Shown one piece after another: positions 1-7,294 of a stretch of DNA of 25,867 nucleotides (position 1 is the stretch's first letter; each line of letters opens with the position of its first letter). The DNA is from DASSBG01 sp965651365. GTDB lineage: Bacteria > Pseudomonadota > Gammaproteobacteria > Xanthomonadales > Rhodanobacteraceae. Position numbers and translations under genes: made by a program. The notes under the pieces are model-generated. The model made no database searches, was not told where the DNA came from, and worked only from the letters and a program-made list of their open reading frames with translations. The stretch lies in contig CBFGSA010000029.1 in assembly GCA_965651365.1 (NCBI GenBank), forward strand, positions 1 through 25,867, written 5' to 3'.

Positions 1-1
1 C

Positions 2-1924
2 GCGGCGACTTTCGATCCCCACACCGGCCTGATCTATGCCACCGACAAGCACCATGTGTTCGTCTACGACGGCACCACCGGCGGCACCGCCCCGCCATTT
101 GTCGGCGCGCTGAACGGCGGCACCGGGTTCCTGTCGAATCCACCCGCCGTCGCCGGCAGCAGCCGCCTGGGTTTCACCATGGAGCTCGACAGCGAGGGCA
201 ACTTGTACATCCCCGACTCGGGCGCCGACCGCATCTACAAGTTTGCGCCTTCCGATTACGATGGCGTCACCTTCAGCCCGGGTTCCATGATCGGCTGGAT
301 GGGCCGCTGCGATTCGGGCACCGGTTGCGACAATGCCCACGGCCGCAGCTTCGGCTACAGCTGTACCGACGCCACCTGCGCGGTCGCGACCACCAGCGGC
401 AGCGGGCCGGGCCAGTTTCACACGCCACTGGGCATGGCGCTTGATCCCAGGGACATGCTCTACGTCACCGACTACGACAATTCCCGTGTGCAGCGCTTCA
501 CGCCCAAAGGTGATTTCGCGGGCGAAGCCGCGTCCACCTGTGATGGCACCTGCTTCGTGCTGGGCGACATGGGCCGACCACAGGACATCAGCGTCAACTC
601 GAGCAAGTTCCACGTGCTCGACCGCGACCACTCGCTGCTGTACGTGTTCGAGACCGCACCATTCAAGGACATCGGCGAAGACAGCGTGACCGTGAGCTAC
701 GCTTCGGACAACGACTTCCAGGGCATCGACAGCTTCCAGTTCCGCGCCGACGATGGCCTGGCCAGCAGCAATACCGGCACCGCCACCATCCAGGTTGCCC
801 GCAACTACCGTGCGCCCGAAGCGCATGACGCGAATGAAAGTCTGGACGAGGACAGCACGCTGGCCTTCAGCCTGTCGGCCAGCGATCCCGACGGAATTGC
901 CGGGGTCGACTACAACGGTCTGGACACCTTGAGCTACCAGTTGGTCGACGGCCCGCAGCACGGCCAGCTTTCCGGCAGCGGCAAGGACCGCAGCTACACA
1001 CCGGAGGCCAACTACAACGGCGCGGACCAGATCACGTTCAAGGTCAACGACGGCTTGTTCGATTCCAATATCGCCACCGTCCACTTCGACGTGCAGCCGG
1101 TCAACGACGTGCCGACGGTCCGGTTCACCGACCAGAATTCGCAGATCGTGCCGGCCCGTGCGTGGCCGCTGCTGAACAACCGCATCGCCGGCAGCGCGCT
1201 GAGCGCCGGACGCGGCTTTCCGTTTCCGCTGCTGGCCGAATACAACGACCCCGACATCGGCCAGGCGCATTTCGTCCAGATCGTGTGGGGTGATGGTGCG
1301 ATCCAGTCCAGCAACGACGTGACCCCGATCGACCCGGATGCCGATCCGAAACCGCCCATGCTGACACCGACGCATGCCGGTCTGGGCCAGGTCTACGCCC
1401 AGCACGTGTACACCGATCCGGGCAGCAAGACCATCGCCCTGGATCTGCTCGATGCCGCGGCCACCTCGCACGAGATATTCACCACCGTGAACGTGATCGA
1501 CATGGTCGACCTGGCCTTCGACGTGCCCGACCAGGGCGATCCGGCCGCACCCGGATCGGACGTTACCCTGCATTTCTCGCTGCTCAGCAATGCGCCGCAG
1601 GGCGGTGTGACCGGCATCAACGCCTCCAATGTGGTGTTCGAGGGCACCGTGCCCGCCGGCGTGAGCCTGCTCAACGTGGCCACCGGCAAGGGCAGTTGCA
1701 CCCAGATCGACGCGCTCACCCGCTGCAGCATCGGCACCCTGACCCCGGGCGAGGAAGTGCCGATCACGGTCAGCCTGCGCCCCGATCCGGCATTCGCTGC
1801 GGACCGCAACCCCTACGCCGTCAACGCCACCAGCAACGAGCCCGACGCCAGCGGCGACAACCGCACCTCGATCACCATCCCGGTCCAGCAGCAAGACGCC
1901 ATCTTCGGCAACGGCTTCGAGTAG
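2..1924 (+). CDS. Secreted NHL-repeat / cadherin-like repeat protein, 5' partial
   Basis: The frame is open from the window edge, so the N-terminus and any signal peptide are missing; about 640 residues are visible. The first ~210 contain NHL/beta-propeller-type strands (for example LYIPDSGADRIYKF and LYVTDYDNSRVQRF). Two tandem-95/VCBS-like Ig modules follow, with the typical D-F-QG-DSFQFRADDG and NYNGADQITFKVNDG patterns. Near the C-terminus is a DUF11-like module (GVTGINASNVVFEGTVPAGV, then a C-x-IGTL-PGE pattern). The last residues are DAIFGNGFE, a C-terminal signature I associate with exported proteins of Rhodanobacteraceae-type bacteria. Such proteins are normally extracellular or surface-exposed, probably adhesive or structural; no enzyme motif is visible. 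The role is inferred from architecture only. The gene is followed directly by a CGGGACT tandem repeat and a hairpin. Confidence 0.85.
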   Translation, partial: AATFDPHTGLIYATDKHHVFVYDGTTGGTAPPFVGALNGGTGFLSNPPAVAGSSRLGFTMELDSEGNLYIPDSGADRIYKFAPSDYDGVTFSPGSMIGWMGRCDSGTGCDNAHGRSFGYSCTDATCAVATTSGSGPGQFHTPLGMALDPRDMLYVTDYDNSRVQRFTPKGDFAGEAASTCDGTCFVLGDMGRPQDISVNSSKFHVLDRDHSLLYVFETAPFKDIGEDSVTVSYASDNDFQGIDSFQFRADDGLASSNTGTATIQVARNYRAPEAHDANESLDEDSTLAFSLSASDPDGIAGVDYNGLDTLSYQLVDGPQHGQLSGSGKDRSYTPEANYNGADQITFKVNDGLFDSNIATVHFDVQPVNDVPTVRFTDQNSQIVPARAWPLLNNRIAGSALSAGRGFPFPLLAEYNDPDIGQAHFVQIVWGDGAIQSSNDVTPIDPDADPKPPMLTPTHAGLGQVYAQHVYTDPGSKTIALDLLDAAATSHEIFTTVNVIDMVDLAFDVPDQGDPAAPGSDVTLHFSLLSNAPQGGVTGINASNVVFEGTVPAGVSLLNVATGKGSCTQIDALTRCSIGTLTPGEEVPITVSLRPDPAFAADRNPYAVNATSNEPDASGDNRTSITIPVQQQDAIFGNGFE

Positions 1925-1926
1925 AT

Positions 1927-1952
1927 CGGGACTCGGGACTCGGGACTCGGGG
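1927..1952. repeat. Tandem 7-bp repeat CGGGACT
   Basis: Three perfect copies of CGGGACT (1927-1933, 1934-1940, 1941-1947) are followed by a partial CGGGG. The array begins two bases after the TAG stop of the preceding gene. It resembles the CGGGAAT-type sequence at 15422-15556 and may belong to the same dispersed family. Confidence 0.8.
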
Positions 1953-1973
1953 CAGGGTGCTGCTGAACGCAGT

Positions 1974-2012
1974 GAAGCGCACCGTCGCGGATCACTTGCC
2001 ACGGTGCGCTTC
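1974..2012. repeat. Perfect 12-bp inverted repeat, possible terminator or REP-like hairpin
   Basis: GAAGCGCACCGT (1974-1985) and its exact reverse complement (2001-2012) flank a 15-nt loop. The hairpin lies 50 bp past the stop of the secreted protein and between convergent genes, which fits transcript termination or 3'-end protection. No U-tract follows on either strand, so a canonical intrinsic terminator is not supported. A partial copy of one arm, CGGTGCGCTTCGTG, occurs near 2068, suggesting a repeated element. The rest of the 1953-2145 gap shows nothing else I can name. Confidence 0.6.
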
Positions 2013-2145
2013 CTTCGTCAGCGACACCCTATGTGGAGCTGAAGGCACCAGCGACAGGTTCACGCGGCGGTGCGCTTCGTGCCTTGGCAGCACCCCACGC
2101 AAGCAATACGCACCATGGGCGACTTCGCGCGTTTGCAATATCCGG

Positions 2146-2469
2146 CTATCGCTTGCGTTTGCGCGGCCCGGACGGCAGGTGTTTGGCGGTTTCGCGCAGC
2201 AGTTGATTGAGCAGCGGCGCATCGTCCAGCAGTTCGTCGGCTACCGGCCAGGGCTTTGCGTCCGGGTATGGCGGCCTGCGCGGCAGGTCGAGATCCAGTT
2301 CGCGGATTGCGGCCGTTTCCTTGATGAAAAAGCTGTTGTCGCAGGCCATGGCGGCGAATTTGCCGTCAAGGTGACAGCCGTATTCGCCGAACATTTTGCG
2401 CCGGGTCAGCCGCTCGCCAAGATCGGCTTGTTCCAGCACGTAGTCCACAAATGAAGCTTCCGTAGCCAT
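2146..2469 (-). CDS. TfoX N-terminal domain protein
   Basis: 107 residues. The TfoX-N signature is visible as RRKMFGEYGCHLDGKFAA and ends with DNSFFIK; the C-terminal Lys/Arg-rich tail is GPRKRKR. Stand-alone TfoX-N proteins are common in proteobacteria and generally uncharacterised; full-length TfoX/Sxy regulates competence in Haemophilus and Vibrio but also carries a C-terminal domain absent here, so a competence role should not be assumed. The frame stays open upstream, but the ATG at 2469 is chosen because homology begins just after it and upstream codons overlap the GFA gene. It lies 10 bp downstream of the GFA gene, probably in one transcript. Confidence 0.85.
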   Translation of the reverse strand: MATEASFVDYVLEQADLGERLTRRKMFGEYGCHLDGKFAAMACDNSFFIKETAAIRELDLDLPRRPPYPDAKPWPVADELLDDAPLLNQLLRETAKHLPSGPRKRKR

Positions 2470-2479
2470 GGTGGTCGGC

Positions 2480-2824
2480 CTACAAGCTGCGTCCGTCAAC
2501 TTCGCGCACGGGGGTTTCCGTGGTATCGAGCTCGGGCAAGCAGCGCACGTTGACCGCAGCCATGGCCTTGCCGCCATGCTCGCCGAAACCCAGCGGTGCA
2601 CAGCCGCAATTTGGACAGAAGTGGTGCTGGATGACGTGTTTGTTGAAGGTGTAGGTGGCCATGTCGGCTTCCGGTGTTTTCAAGGCAACGGCTTCACGTG
2701 GCACGAACCACAGCAGGAATCCCTTGCGTGCACAGTGCGAGCAGTTGCAGCGGATGAGCTGCTCGGGCTGGCCTTCGACCTCGAACGCGATGCGGCCGCA
2801 ATGACAACTGCCTTGATGTTTCAT
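2480..2824 (-). CDS. GFA/CENP-V family zinc-binding protein
   Basis: 114 residues. Zinc ligands of the glutathione-dependent formaldehyde-activating (GFA/CENP-V) fold are all visible: GSCHCG at the N-terminus (C7, C9), RCNCSHC (C26, C28, C31) and CPNCGC further on. Family members fold as a beta-tent around structural and catalytic zinc; Gfa accelerates S-hydroxymethylglutathione formation, but most homologues have no demonstrated activity, so the substrate is unknown. The length is usual for the family. The ATG at 2824 has a GGAG Shine-Dalgarno about 10 nt upstream. It precedes the TfoX-N gene closely and follows the GNAT gene by 60 bp. Confidence 0.9.
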   Translation of the reverse strand: MKHQGSCHCGRIAFEVEGQPEQLIRCNCSHCARKGFLLWFVPREAVALKTPEADMATYTFNKHVIQHHFCPNCGCAPLGFGEHGGKAMAAVNVRCLPELDTTETPVREVDGRSL

Positions 2825-2884
2825 TCTGATTGCTCCGGGTAGCCCACCTGTCGTGCAGATGATAGCGGGGTCCGCGGGGCAATG

Positions 2885-3400
2885 TCAGGGTTTGACGAAC
2901 AGCGCCATGGCAATGTCGTCGCGGCATTTGCCGTCGTCGCCCCTGACGCGCTGTTTGAGCAGGCCTTCGCGTTCGAAACCGAGGGATTCGTACAGGGCGA
3001 TGGCTCGGGTGTTGTCGGCGCGTACGGTGAGTTCGATCTTCTCGATGCACGGATTGCCGCGCGCCCAGTCGATGCCGTGTGCCAGCAGGGAGCGTCCCAG
3101 GCCACGGCCCTGCCACTGCGGGTGCATCACGATGGTGAGCGTGCACACGTGCGCTCGCGCTGCCAGCGGCAGCGGCTGCAACAGCAGATGTCCGATCACC
3201 TGGCGCTCGCATTCGGCTACCAGGTAGATGCCGCATTTGCCATCGCGCAGCGCGTCGATGGTGTCGCGAAAGGCCGACACGGGGATTTCCCCGGGCCGCG
3301 CATTGAGCAGGCCGGGCGTGCGCGCGACCTCCTGCTCGATGGCGGCGATGGCCGCGGCGTCTGAGGGTTCAGCGGGGCGAATGCGGGGCGTGATGGTCAT
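2885..3400 (-). CDS. GNAT family N-acetyltransferase
   Basis: 171 residues with a single GNAT domain. The acetyl-CoA pyrophosphate-binding motif is QGRGLGRS (residues 97-104), preceded by the beta-4 strand CTLTIVMHP and followed by the RADNTRAIALYESLGF segment typical of RimI-like enzymes. The product transfers an acetyl group from acetyl-CoA to an amine; the substrate cannot be predicted. The frame could be extended to a TTG at 3457, but the added residues are low-complexity and unlike GNATs, so ATG 3400 is preferred although no clear Shine-Dalgarno precedes it. Its neighbours suggest a loose minus-strand transcript with the GFA and TfoX-N genes. Confidence 0.88.
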   Translation of the reverse strand: MTITPRIRPAEPSDAAAIAAIEQEVARTPGLLNARPGEIPVSAFRDTIDALRDGKCGIYLVAECERQVIGHLLLQPLPLAARAHVCTLTIVMHPQWQGRGLGRSLLAHGIDWARGNPCIEKIELTVRADNTRAIALYESLGFEREGLLKQRVRGDDGKCRDDIAMALFVKP

Positions 3401-3511
3401 GTGGTGGCAGCAGCAAGGCTCCGAAACAGGGGTCCATCGCGAATCGCGTTGCTGCAAGCGTGGAGGATGGATTCTGCGACTTCGCTTCGCTACGCGCAGC
3501 TGCAGGTGTCT

Positions 3512-3541
3512 GGTGGATGCGCTTCGCTTGTCGACCCTACC
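3512..3541. repeat. REP-like imperfect palindrome (GGTGGA...TCGACC)
   Basis: The 30-bp segment has GGTGGA and TCGACC arms (5 of 6 pairs) around a GCGCTTCGCTT core, and is bounded by GGTGGA and CCTACC. It closely resembles the widespread intergenic element of form GTAGGGTGGRT-AGCGAAGCG-YCCACC; this family resemblance is from memory. It sits in the gap 3401-3546 between the GT2 and GNAT genes, just past the GT2 stop codon. The upstream CTTCGCTTCGCTACGCGC stretch may be a degraded extension. Confidence 0.5.
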
Positions 3542-3546
3542 GGGTG

Positions 3547-4281
3547 TCAGGTGTTGTCGCGGGGCTCGATTTCGCCGACCGCGGTCAATTTGGCGCGGCG
3601 CAGCAGCCAGGCGACGCCGCGCAGGTCGGCCAGACCGACCCAGGCGCGGCCGAGGTTGTTGTATTTCGATTCGCCGGCGCTGCGCGGGCGGTGGTTGACG
3701 GGTACCGATTTGACCTGATGCCCGGCGCGCTGCATCAGCGCGGGCAGGTAGCGGTGCATGTGGTCAAAATACGGCAGGTCGAGGAAGGCTTCGCGCTCTA
3801 TGAGCTTGATGCCGCAACCGGTATCGGGGGTGTCGTCGCGGAGCAGGCGGCGGCGCAGGGCGTTGGCAAAGCGCGAGCCAAGACGTTTGCTGGCGGTGTC
3901 CTTGCGGTTGACACGCCAGCCGGCGAACAGTTTCACCTGGCCATCGTCGGCATCGCGCATGGCGAGCAGCTTCGGAATGTCGGCCGGATCGTTCTGGCCG
4001 TCGCCATCCAGGGTGGCGATCCAGGGGCTGCGTGCGGCCTTGATGCCGTTGCGGATGGCGGTGCTTTGGCCGCTCTGCGTGCGGTGACGCAGGACGCGCA
4101 GGCGTGGCTGCTTTTCCTGTGCGGCCTCGAGCACGGCTTGCGTGTCGTCGGTGCTGGTATCGTCGACGTAGAGAATTTCGTAGTCGCAGCGGCCGTCGAG
4201 GGCAGCGCCGATTTCGTCGATCAGTGGCTGGATGTTGTCGCGCTCGTTGAACACGGGCACGACCACGGCAAGCTCGGGCAT
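3547..4281 (-). CDS. Glycosyltransferase family 2 (DPM1/polyprenyl-phosphate type)
   Basis: 244 residues with a complete GT-A fold. The N-terminal strand VVVPVFNERDNI is followed by the nucleotide-binding YVDDTSTDDT (about 38-47; families usually read DDGSTD) and the metal-binding DGDGQNDP (92-99). GSRFANALRRRLL and DTGCGIKLIERE correspond to the acceptor-side conserved segments of dolichyl-phosphate mannosyltransferase-like enzymes. No C-terminal membrane helices are present, so it resembles the soluble DPM1-type catalytic unit that charges undecaprenyl phosphate with a sugar for envelope glycans. Sugar and acceptor are inferred, not shown. The ATG at 4281 has an AGGAAG Shine-Dalgarno. It lies 52 bp downstream of the anti-sigma gene. 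Confidence 0.88.
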   Translation of the reverse strand: MPELAVVVPVFNERDNIQPLIDEIGAALDGRCDYEILYVDDTSTDDTQAVLEAAQEKQPRLRVLRHRTQSGQSTAIRNGIKAARSPWIATLDGDGQNDPADIPKLLAMRDADDGQVKLFAGWRVNRKDTASKRLGSRFANALRRRLLRDDTPDTGCGIKLIEREAFLDLPYFDHMHRYLPALMQRAGHQVKSVPVNHRPRSAGESKYNNLGRAWVGLADLRGVAWLLRRAKLTAVGEIEPRDNT

Positions 4282-4333
4282 GGGGCTTCCTGGTGCGGTA
4301 TCAGCCGATTATCGGTGATTTGCGGTGCGCGTG

Positions 4334-5086
4334 TCAGGAGGCGCTGGCGGGGATCGTGCGGGCGCTGTCGAGGACCGATTGCCAGTCGCGTTCGACGGCG
4401 TCGAAGGGCGTCGGGTTGCGAGCCAGGAGTACGAGGGTGCCACGCGCGTCGGGGCGCATGCGCACGTGCATGTCGCCCTGTTGGTAGTCGCCGGCCTTGC
4501 GCCGGGTCCCGAGCAGGTACAGCACGGTGACGGTTTCATCATCACGGCGCATGGCCACATGCACGCCGCGGTAGTCGCCGACCACGCAATCATGCACGTA
4601 GGTGATGCCGGCTGGTGGTGCCTGGCGCAGGGCAATCTGGCGACCGCGGAAGCCGGCGACGACGGCTTCCTCGCTGATCGGTACCTTGCGTTTGAGTACC
4701 GCGGCTTCCTCGCCCATCATGTGCGCAACGGCCAGTTGCGGCATGTCGTGCTGCACGCGCATGGACCAGGTGCCCGCGCCCGCCAGAACGGCCAGCAGCA
4801 CACTTGCCGCGATACCGACTGCCGGCATCCACCGCGCCCGCGCTGCATGACGCGGAGATGCAGGCTGCATGATTTGACCAGCGTCGTGTGCAATCGTCTG
4901 CAGGAGCTTGTGTTGCAGGTCCGCGGGCGGCTCGATCGCGAGTGCCTGGCGCAGGCGCTGCTCGATGTCGCGGGCGCGTTGGGTGAGTGCGGCGCACTCC
5001 GTGCATTGTGCTCGATGCTGCTCGCATGCGGCATCCAGATGCGCGGGATCGGTGGCCAGCAGACGGCGGTAGTCAGCGCAGTTCAT
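4334..5086 (-). CDS. Zinc-containing transmembrane anti-sigma factor (DUF3379-like)
   Basis: 250 residues. The cytoplasmic N-terminus has a zinc anti-sigma signature: C3, then H24-x3-C28-x2-C31 (HRAQCTEC). One membrane helix follows at about 86-107, and the remaining ~140 residues are predicted periplasmic. This matches membrane anti-sigma factors that hold an ECF sigma at the membrane until an envelope or redox signal releases it. The MNCADYRR opening and overall layout resemble DUF3379 proteins. ATG 5086 is chosen over an in-frame ATG at 5104 because GGAGGA lies four bases upstream of it. The gene overlaps the sigma gene by 14 bp, so the two are probably translationally coupled. The signal is unknown. 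Confidence 0.88.
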   Translation of the reverse strand: MNCADYRRLLATDPAHLDAACEQHRAQCTECAALTQRARDIEQRLRQALAIEPPADLQHKLLQTIAHDAGQIMQPASPRHAARARWMPAVGIAASVLLAVLAGAGTWSMRVQHDMPQLAVAHMMGEEAAVLKRKVPISEEAVVAGFRGRQIALRQAPPAGITYVHDCVVGDYRGVHVAMRRDDETVTVLYLLGTRRKAGDYQQGDMHVRMRPDARGTLVLLARNPTPFDAVERDWQSVLDSARTIPASAS

Positions 5087-5627
5087 CGCTTCCTCCGCTG
5101 TCATTGCCGTCCTGTTCCAGCAGAACCTTGAGTTTCTGGCGGGCGCGGAACAGGCGCGTCATCACGGCGCCGGAATTGATCTCCAGCGCCTCGGCAATTT
5201 CGCGGCAGCTCATGCCGCCCAGTACCTGCATCAGCAAGGGCTCGCGGTAGTTGTCCGGCAATTGCTGCATGGCCTGACGAATTTCGGCGTCGCTGCCGAC
5301 CTGCTCGGGGTCGGCCCACGCGCCTTCCTCGACGACGGCGTGGTCTTCGATGTCGGTCAGCAGCAGGCGCTTGCGCTGGAAATGGCGCGCGTGTTCGCGG
5401 CGCACGATGGTGAAGAGCCAGGCCTTGCCGGCGCCCAGATCATTGAGACGCGCAAACGAGCGCCAGGCACGCAGGCAGGCTTCCTGCACCACGTCCTGGG
5501 CCAGTTGTTCGTCGCCGCCCAGCCAGTAGGCAAAGCGGTACATGTCGGTGCTGAACTCGGTCACCAATTTCTCGAACTGCTGCCGCCGCGCGGCCCTGTC
5601 GAAGGAGACCGGCCCTGCGTCCGACAT
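5073..5627 (-). CDS. ECF-type RNA polymerase sigma factor
   Basis: 184 residues with the two-domain sigma-70 ECF layout. Region 2 spans about 22-86 (DMYRFAYWLGGDEQLAQDVV; then AWLFTIVRREHARHF). A linker DIEDHAVVEEGAWADPE leads to region 4 at about 117-172, with the recognition helix-turn-helix CREIAEALEINSGAVMTRLF. It binds core RNA polymerase and directs it to stress promoters. The cognate anti-sigma overlaps its 3' end. The ATG at 5627 lies three bases after the parB stop, so sigma expression is apparently tied to the chromosome-partition operon. The cognate promoter sequence cannot be read from this window. Confidence 0.92.
   Translation of the reverse strand: MSDAGPVSFDRAARRQQFEKLVTEFSTDMYRFAYWLGGDEQLAQDVVQEACLRAWRSFARLNDLGAGKAWLFTIVRREHARHFQRKRLLLTDIEDHAVVEEGAWADPEQVGSDAEIRQAMQQLPDNYREPLLMQVLGGMSCREIAEALEINSGAVMTRLFRARQKLKVLLEQDGNDSGGSDELR
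5091..5096 (-). promoter_or_regulatory. Shine-Dalgarno GGAGGA fixing the anti-sigma start
   Basis: A strong GGAGGA lies inside the 3' end of the sigma gene, four bases before ATG 5086. An alternative in-frame ATG at 5104 has only a weak AGGA upstream. The site supports the shorter start and a coupled sigma/anti-sigma pair. Confidence 0.75.
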
Positions 5628-5630
5628 CTT

Positions 5631-6503
5631 TCAGCCTTCGCTCCGCAGGCGCTCGAGCACGCCTTCAAGCTGGTCGGCATCGTGGTAGCGGATCACCAGC
5701 GTGCCGCTGCCACCCGGACTGTGCTGCACCCGGACTTCGGTCGCCAGGGTTTCGGACAGTTCACGCTCCAGCGCCACGATGTCGGCATCACGCGAGCCAC
5801 CGGACTTGCGCCGCGGCTTGCTGCCTGAAGGCTTGCGCGCAGCCTGTTCGAGCTGGCGCACCGACCAGCCCCTGGCCACCGCCTCGCGGGCCAGCTTGCG
5901 CGCCAATGCCGGTTCCAGGGTCAGCAGGGCGCGGGCATGACCCATCTGCAGTTCGCCATCATCCAGCAGCTTGGCCACGGCCGCCGGCAGTTCCAGCAGG
6001 CGCAGCAGGTTGCTGACCGCGGCGCGCGAGCGGCCCACGGCTTCGGCCACCTGCTGGTGGGTGAGGTCGAAATCCTTGATCAGGCGTGCCAGTGCCTGGG
6101 CTTCCTCCAGCGGCGACAGGTCCTCGCGCTGGATGTTCTCGATCAAGGCCATGGCCGGTGCGGCGCTGGCGCTGACCTGCTTGACCAGAGCCGGGATCGT
6201 GTCCAGGCCAGCCATCTGCGAAGCGCGCCAGCGGCGCTCGCCGGCGATCAGCTCGTAGCGGCGCTTGCCGATCTCGCGCACCACCACCGGCTGGATCAGG
6301 CCCTGGGCGCGGATCGAGGCCGCCAGCTCTTCCAGCGCCTCCTCGTCCCAGTGCCGCCGCGGCTGGTACTTGCCGGGCTGGATTTCGGAAACCGGCAGGG
6401 TTTTCAGTTCGCTGTCGCTGTCATCCTCGCGGGCACCGTCGCTGCCGCCGCCCAGCAGGGCGTCCAGATCCCGCGATCCGAGTCCGCGCCGTTTTGCTGC
6501 CAT
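5631..6503 (-). CDS. parB: Chromosome partitioning protein ParB
   Basis: 290 residues, usual ParB length. The N-terminal CTPase domain is recognisable from LPVSEIQPGKYQPRRHWDEE, the C-motif GERRWRA and ENIQRED. The central HTH THQQVAEAVGRSRAAVSNLL binds parS. A Lys/Arg/Ser-rich linker (KPSGSKPRRKSGGSRD) leads to the C-terminal dimerisation segment. ParB loads at parS as a CTP-gated sliding clamp and works with ParA in segregation of the chromosome origin region. The gene starts two bases after the parA stop in the rsmG-parA-parB order typical of chromosomal par loci. No TGTTTCACGTGAAACA-like parS is visible in this window. Confidence 0.97.
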   Translation of the reverse strand: MAAKRRGLGSRDLDALLGGGSDGAREDDSDSELKTLPVSEIQPGKYQPRRHWDEEALEELAASIRAQGLIQPVVVREIGKRRYELIAGERRWRASQMAGLDTIPALVKQVSASAAPAMALIENIQREDLSPLEEAQALARLIKDFDLTHQQVAEAVGRSRAAVSNLLRLLELPAAVAKLLDDGELQMGHARALLTLEPALARKLAREAVARGWSVRQLEQAARKPSGSKPRRKSGGSRDADIVALERELSETLATEVRVQHSPGGSGTLVIRYHDADQLEGVLERLRSEG

Positions 6504-6505
6504 GT

Positions 6506-7294
6506 TCAGTGGGTCCTCGTGGTGGGCGCCTGCTGGCGCTGGCGGCGGATCATCTCGCCGGCCAGGCCGAGGTAGGCGATGGCGCCGCGCGAGGCGCGAT
6601 CATAGCGCGTGATGGGCAGGCCGTGGCTGGGCGCCTCGGCCAGGCGCACATTGCGCGGAATCACCGAGCGCAGCAGCTTGTCGCCAAAATGCTTGGACAG
6701 CTGCGCCGACACATCACTGCCCAGATTGTTGCGCACATCGTGCATGGTGCGCAGCAGGCCTTCCAGCTCCAGGTCCGGATTGAGCCGCTTGCGCACCGCC
6801 TTGACCGTGTCCAGCAGCGAGGTCAGGCCTTCCAGCGCGAAGTACTCGCACTGCACCGGAATCAGCACGCTGTCGGCCGCGGTCAGGGCATTGAGCGTCA
6901 ACAGGTGGAGCGAGGGCGGGCAGTCGATCAGGATGGTCTGATAGCGCGTGCCCAGTTTTTCGAGCTGCTCTTTCAGGCGCGACTCGCGCGCGATGGCGTC
7001 CATCAGCTTCAGTTCGGCCGCGGTCAGGTCACGGTTGCCGGGCAGCAGGTCGAAGCCGGATTCGGTGCCGATCACCGCCTCCTGGATGCTGGCCTCTTCC
7101 AGCAGCACCTCGCAGCCGGTCGGGTGCGCCTCGCGCTTGTCCACGCCCGAGGCCATGGTGGCATTGCCCTGCGGGTCCAGGTCGACCAGCAGCACCTTGC
7201 GCCCGGCCTCGGCCAGCGCCGCGGCCAGATTGACCGCGGTGGTGGTCTTGCCTACGCCACCTTTCTGGTTGGCTATGGCGATGATTCGTGTCAT
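6506..7294 (-). CDS. parA: Chromosome partitioning ATPase ParA
   Basis: 262 residues. It begins with the deviant Walker A box KGGVGKTT (11-18), then VDLDPQGNAT, and has the Walker B-like ILIDCPPSLHLLT; it is a ParA/Soj-type MinD-family ATPase without an N-terminal HTH, as expected for a chromosomal rather than plasmid ParA. It forms ATP-dependent dimers on nucleoid DNA and moves ParB-parS complexes. Its ATG overlaps the rsmG stop (ATGA), giving tight coupling to the methyltransferase gene. Confidence 0.97.
   Translation of the reverse strand: MTRIIAIANQKGGVGKTTTAVNLAAALAEAGRKVLLVDLDPQGNATMASGVDKREAHPTGCEVLLEEASIQEAVIGTESGFDLLPGNRDLTAAELKLMDAIARESRLKEQLEKLGTRYQTILIDCPPSLHLLTLNALTAADSVLIPVQCEYFALEGLTSLLDTVKAVRKRLNPDLELEGLLRTMHDVRNNLGSDVSAQLSKHFGDKLLRSVIPRNVRLAEAPSHGLPITRYDRASRGAIAYLGLAGEMIRRQRQQAPTTRTH

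Noticed and set aside
2685..2705. parS-like sequence around CTTCACGTGGCAC
   Set aside because: It matches only the central part of TGTTTCACGTGAAACA and lies inside a coding gene; no better match was found, so parS is presumably outside the window.
3460..4530. 356-codon plus-strand frame over the GT2 gene
   Set aside because: It spans the GT2 gene and runs into the anti-sigma gene in antisense, with low-complexity Ala/Val/Gly content and no motif.
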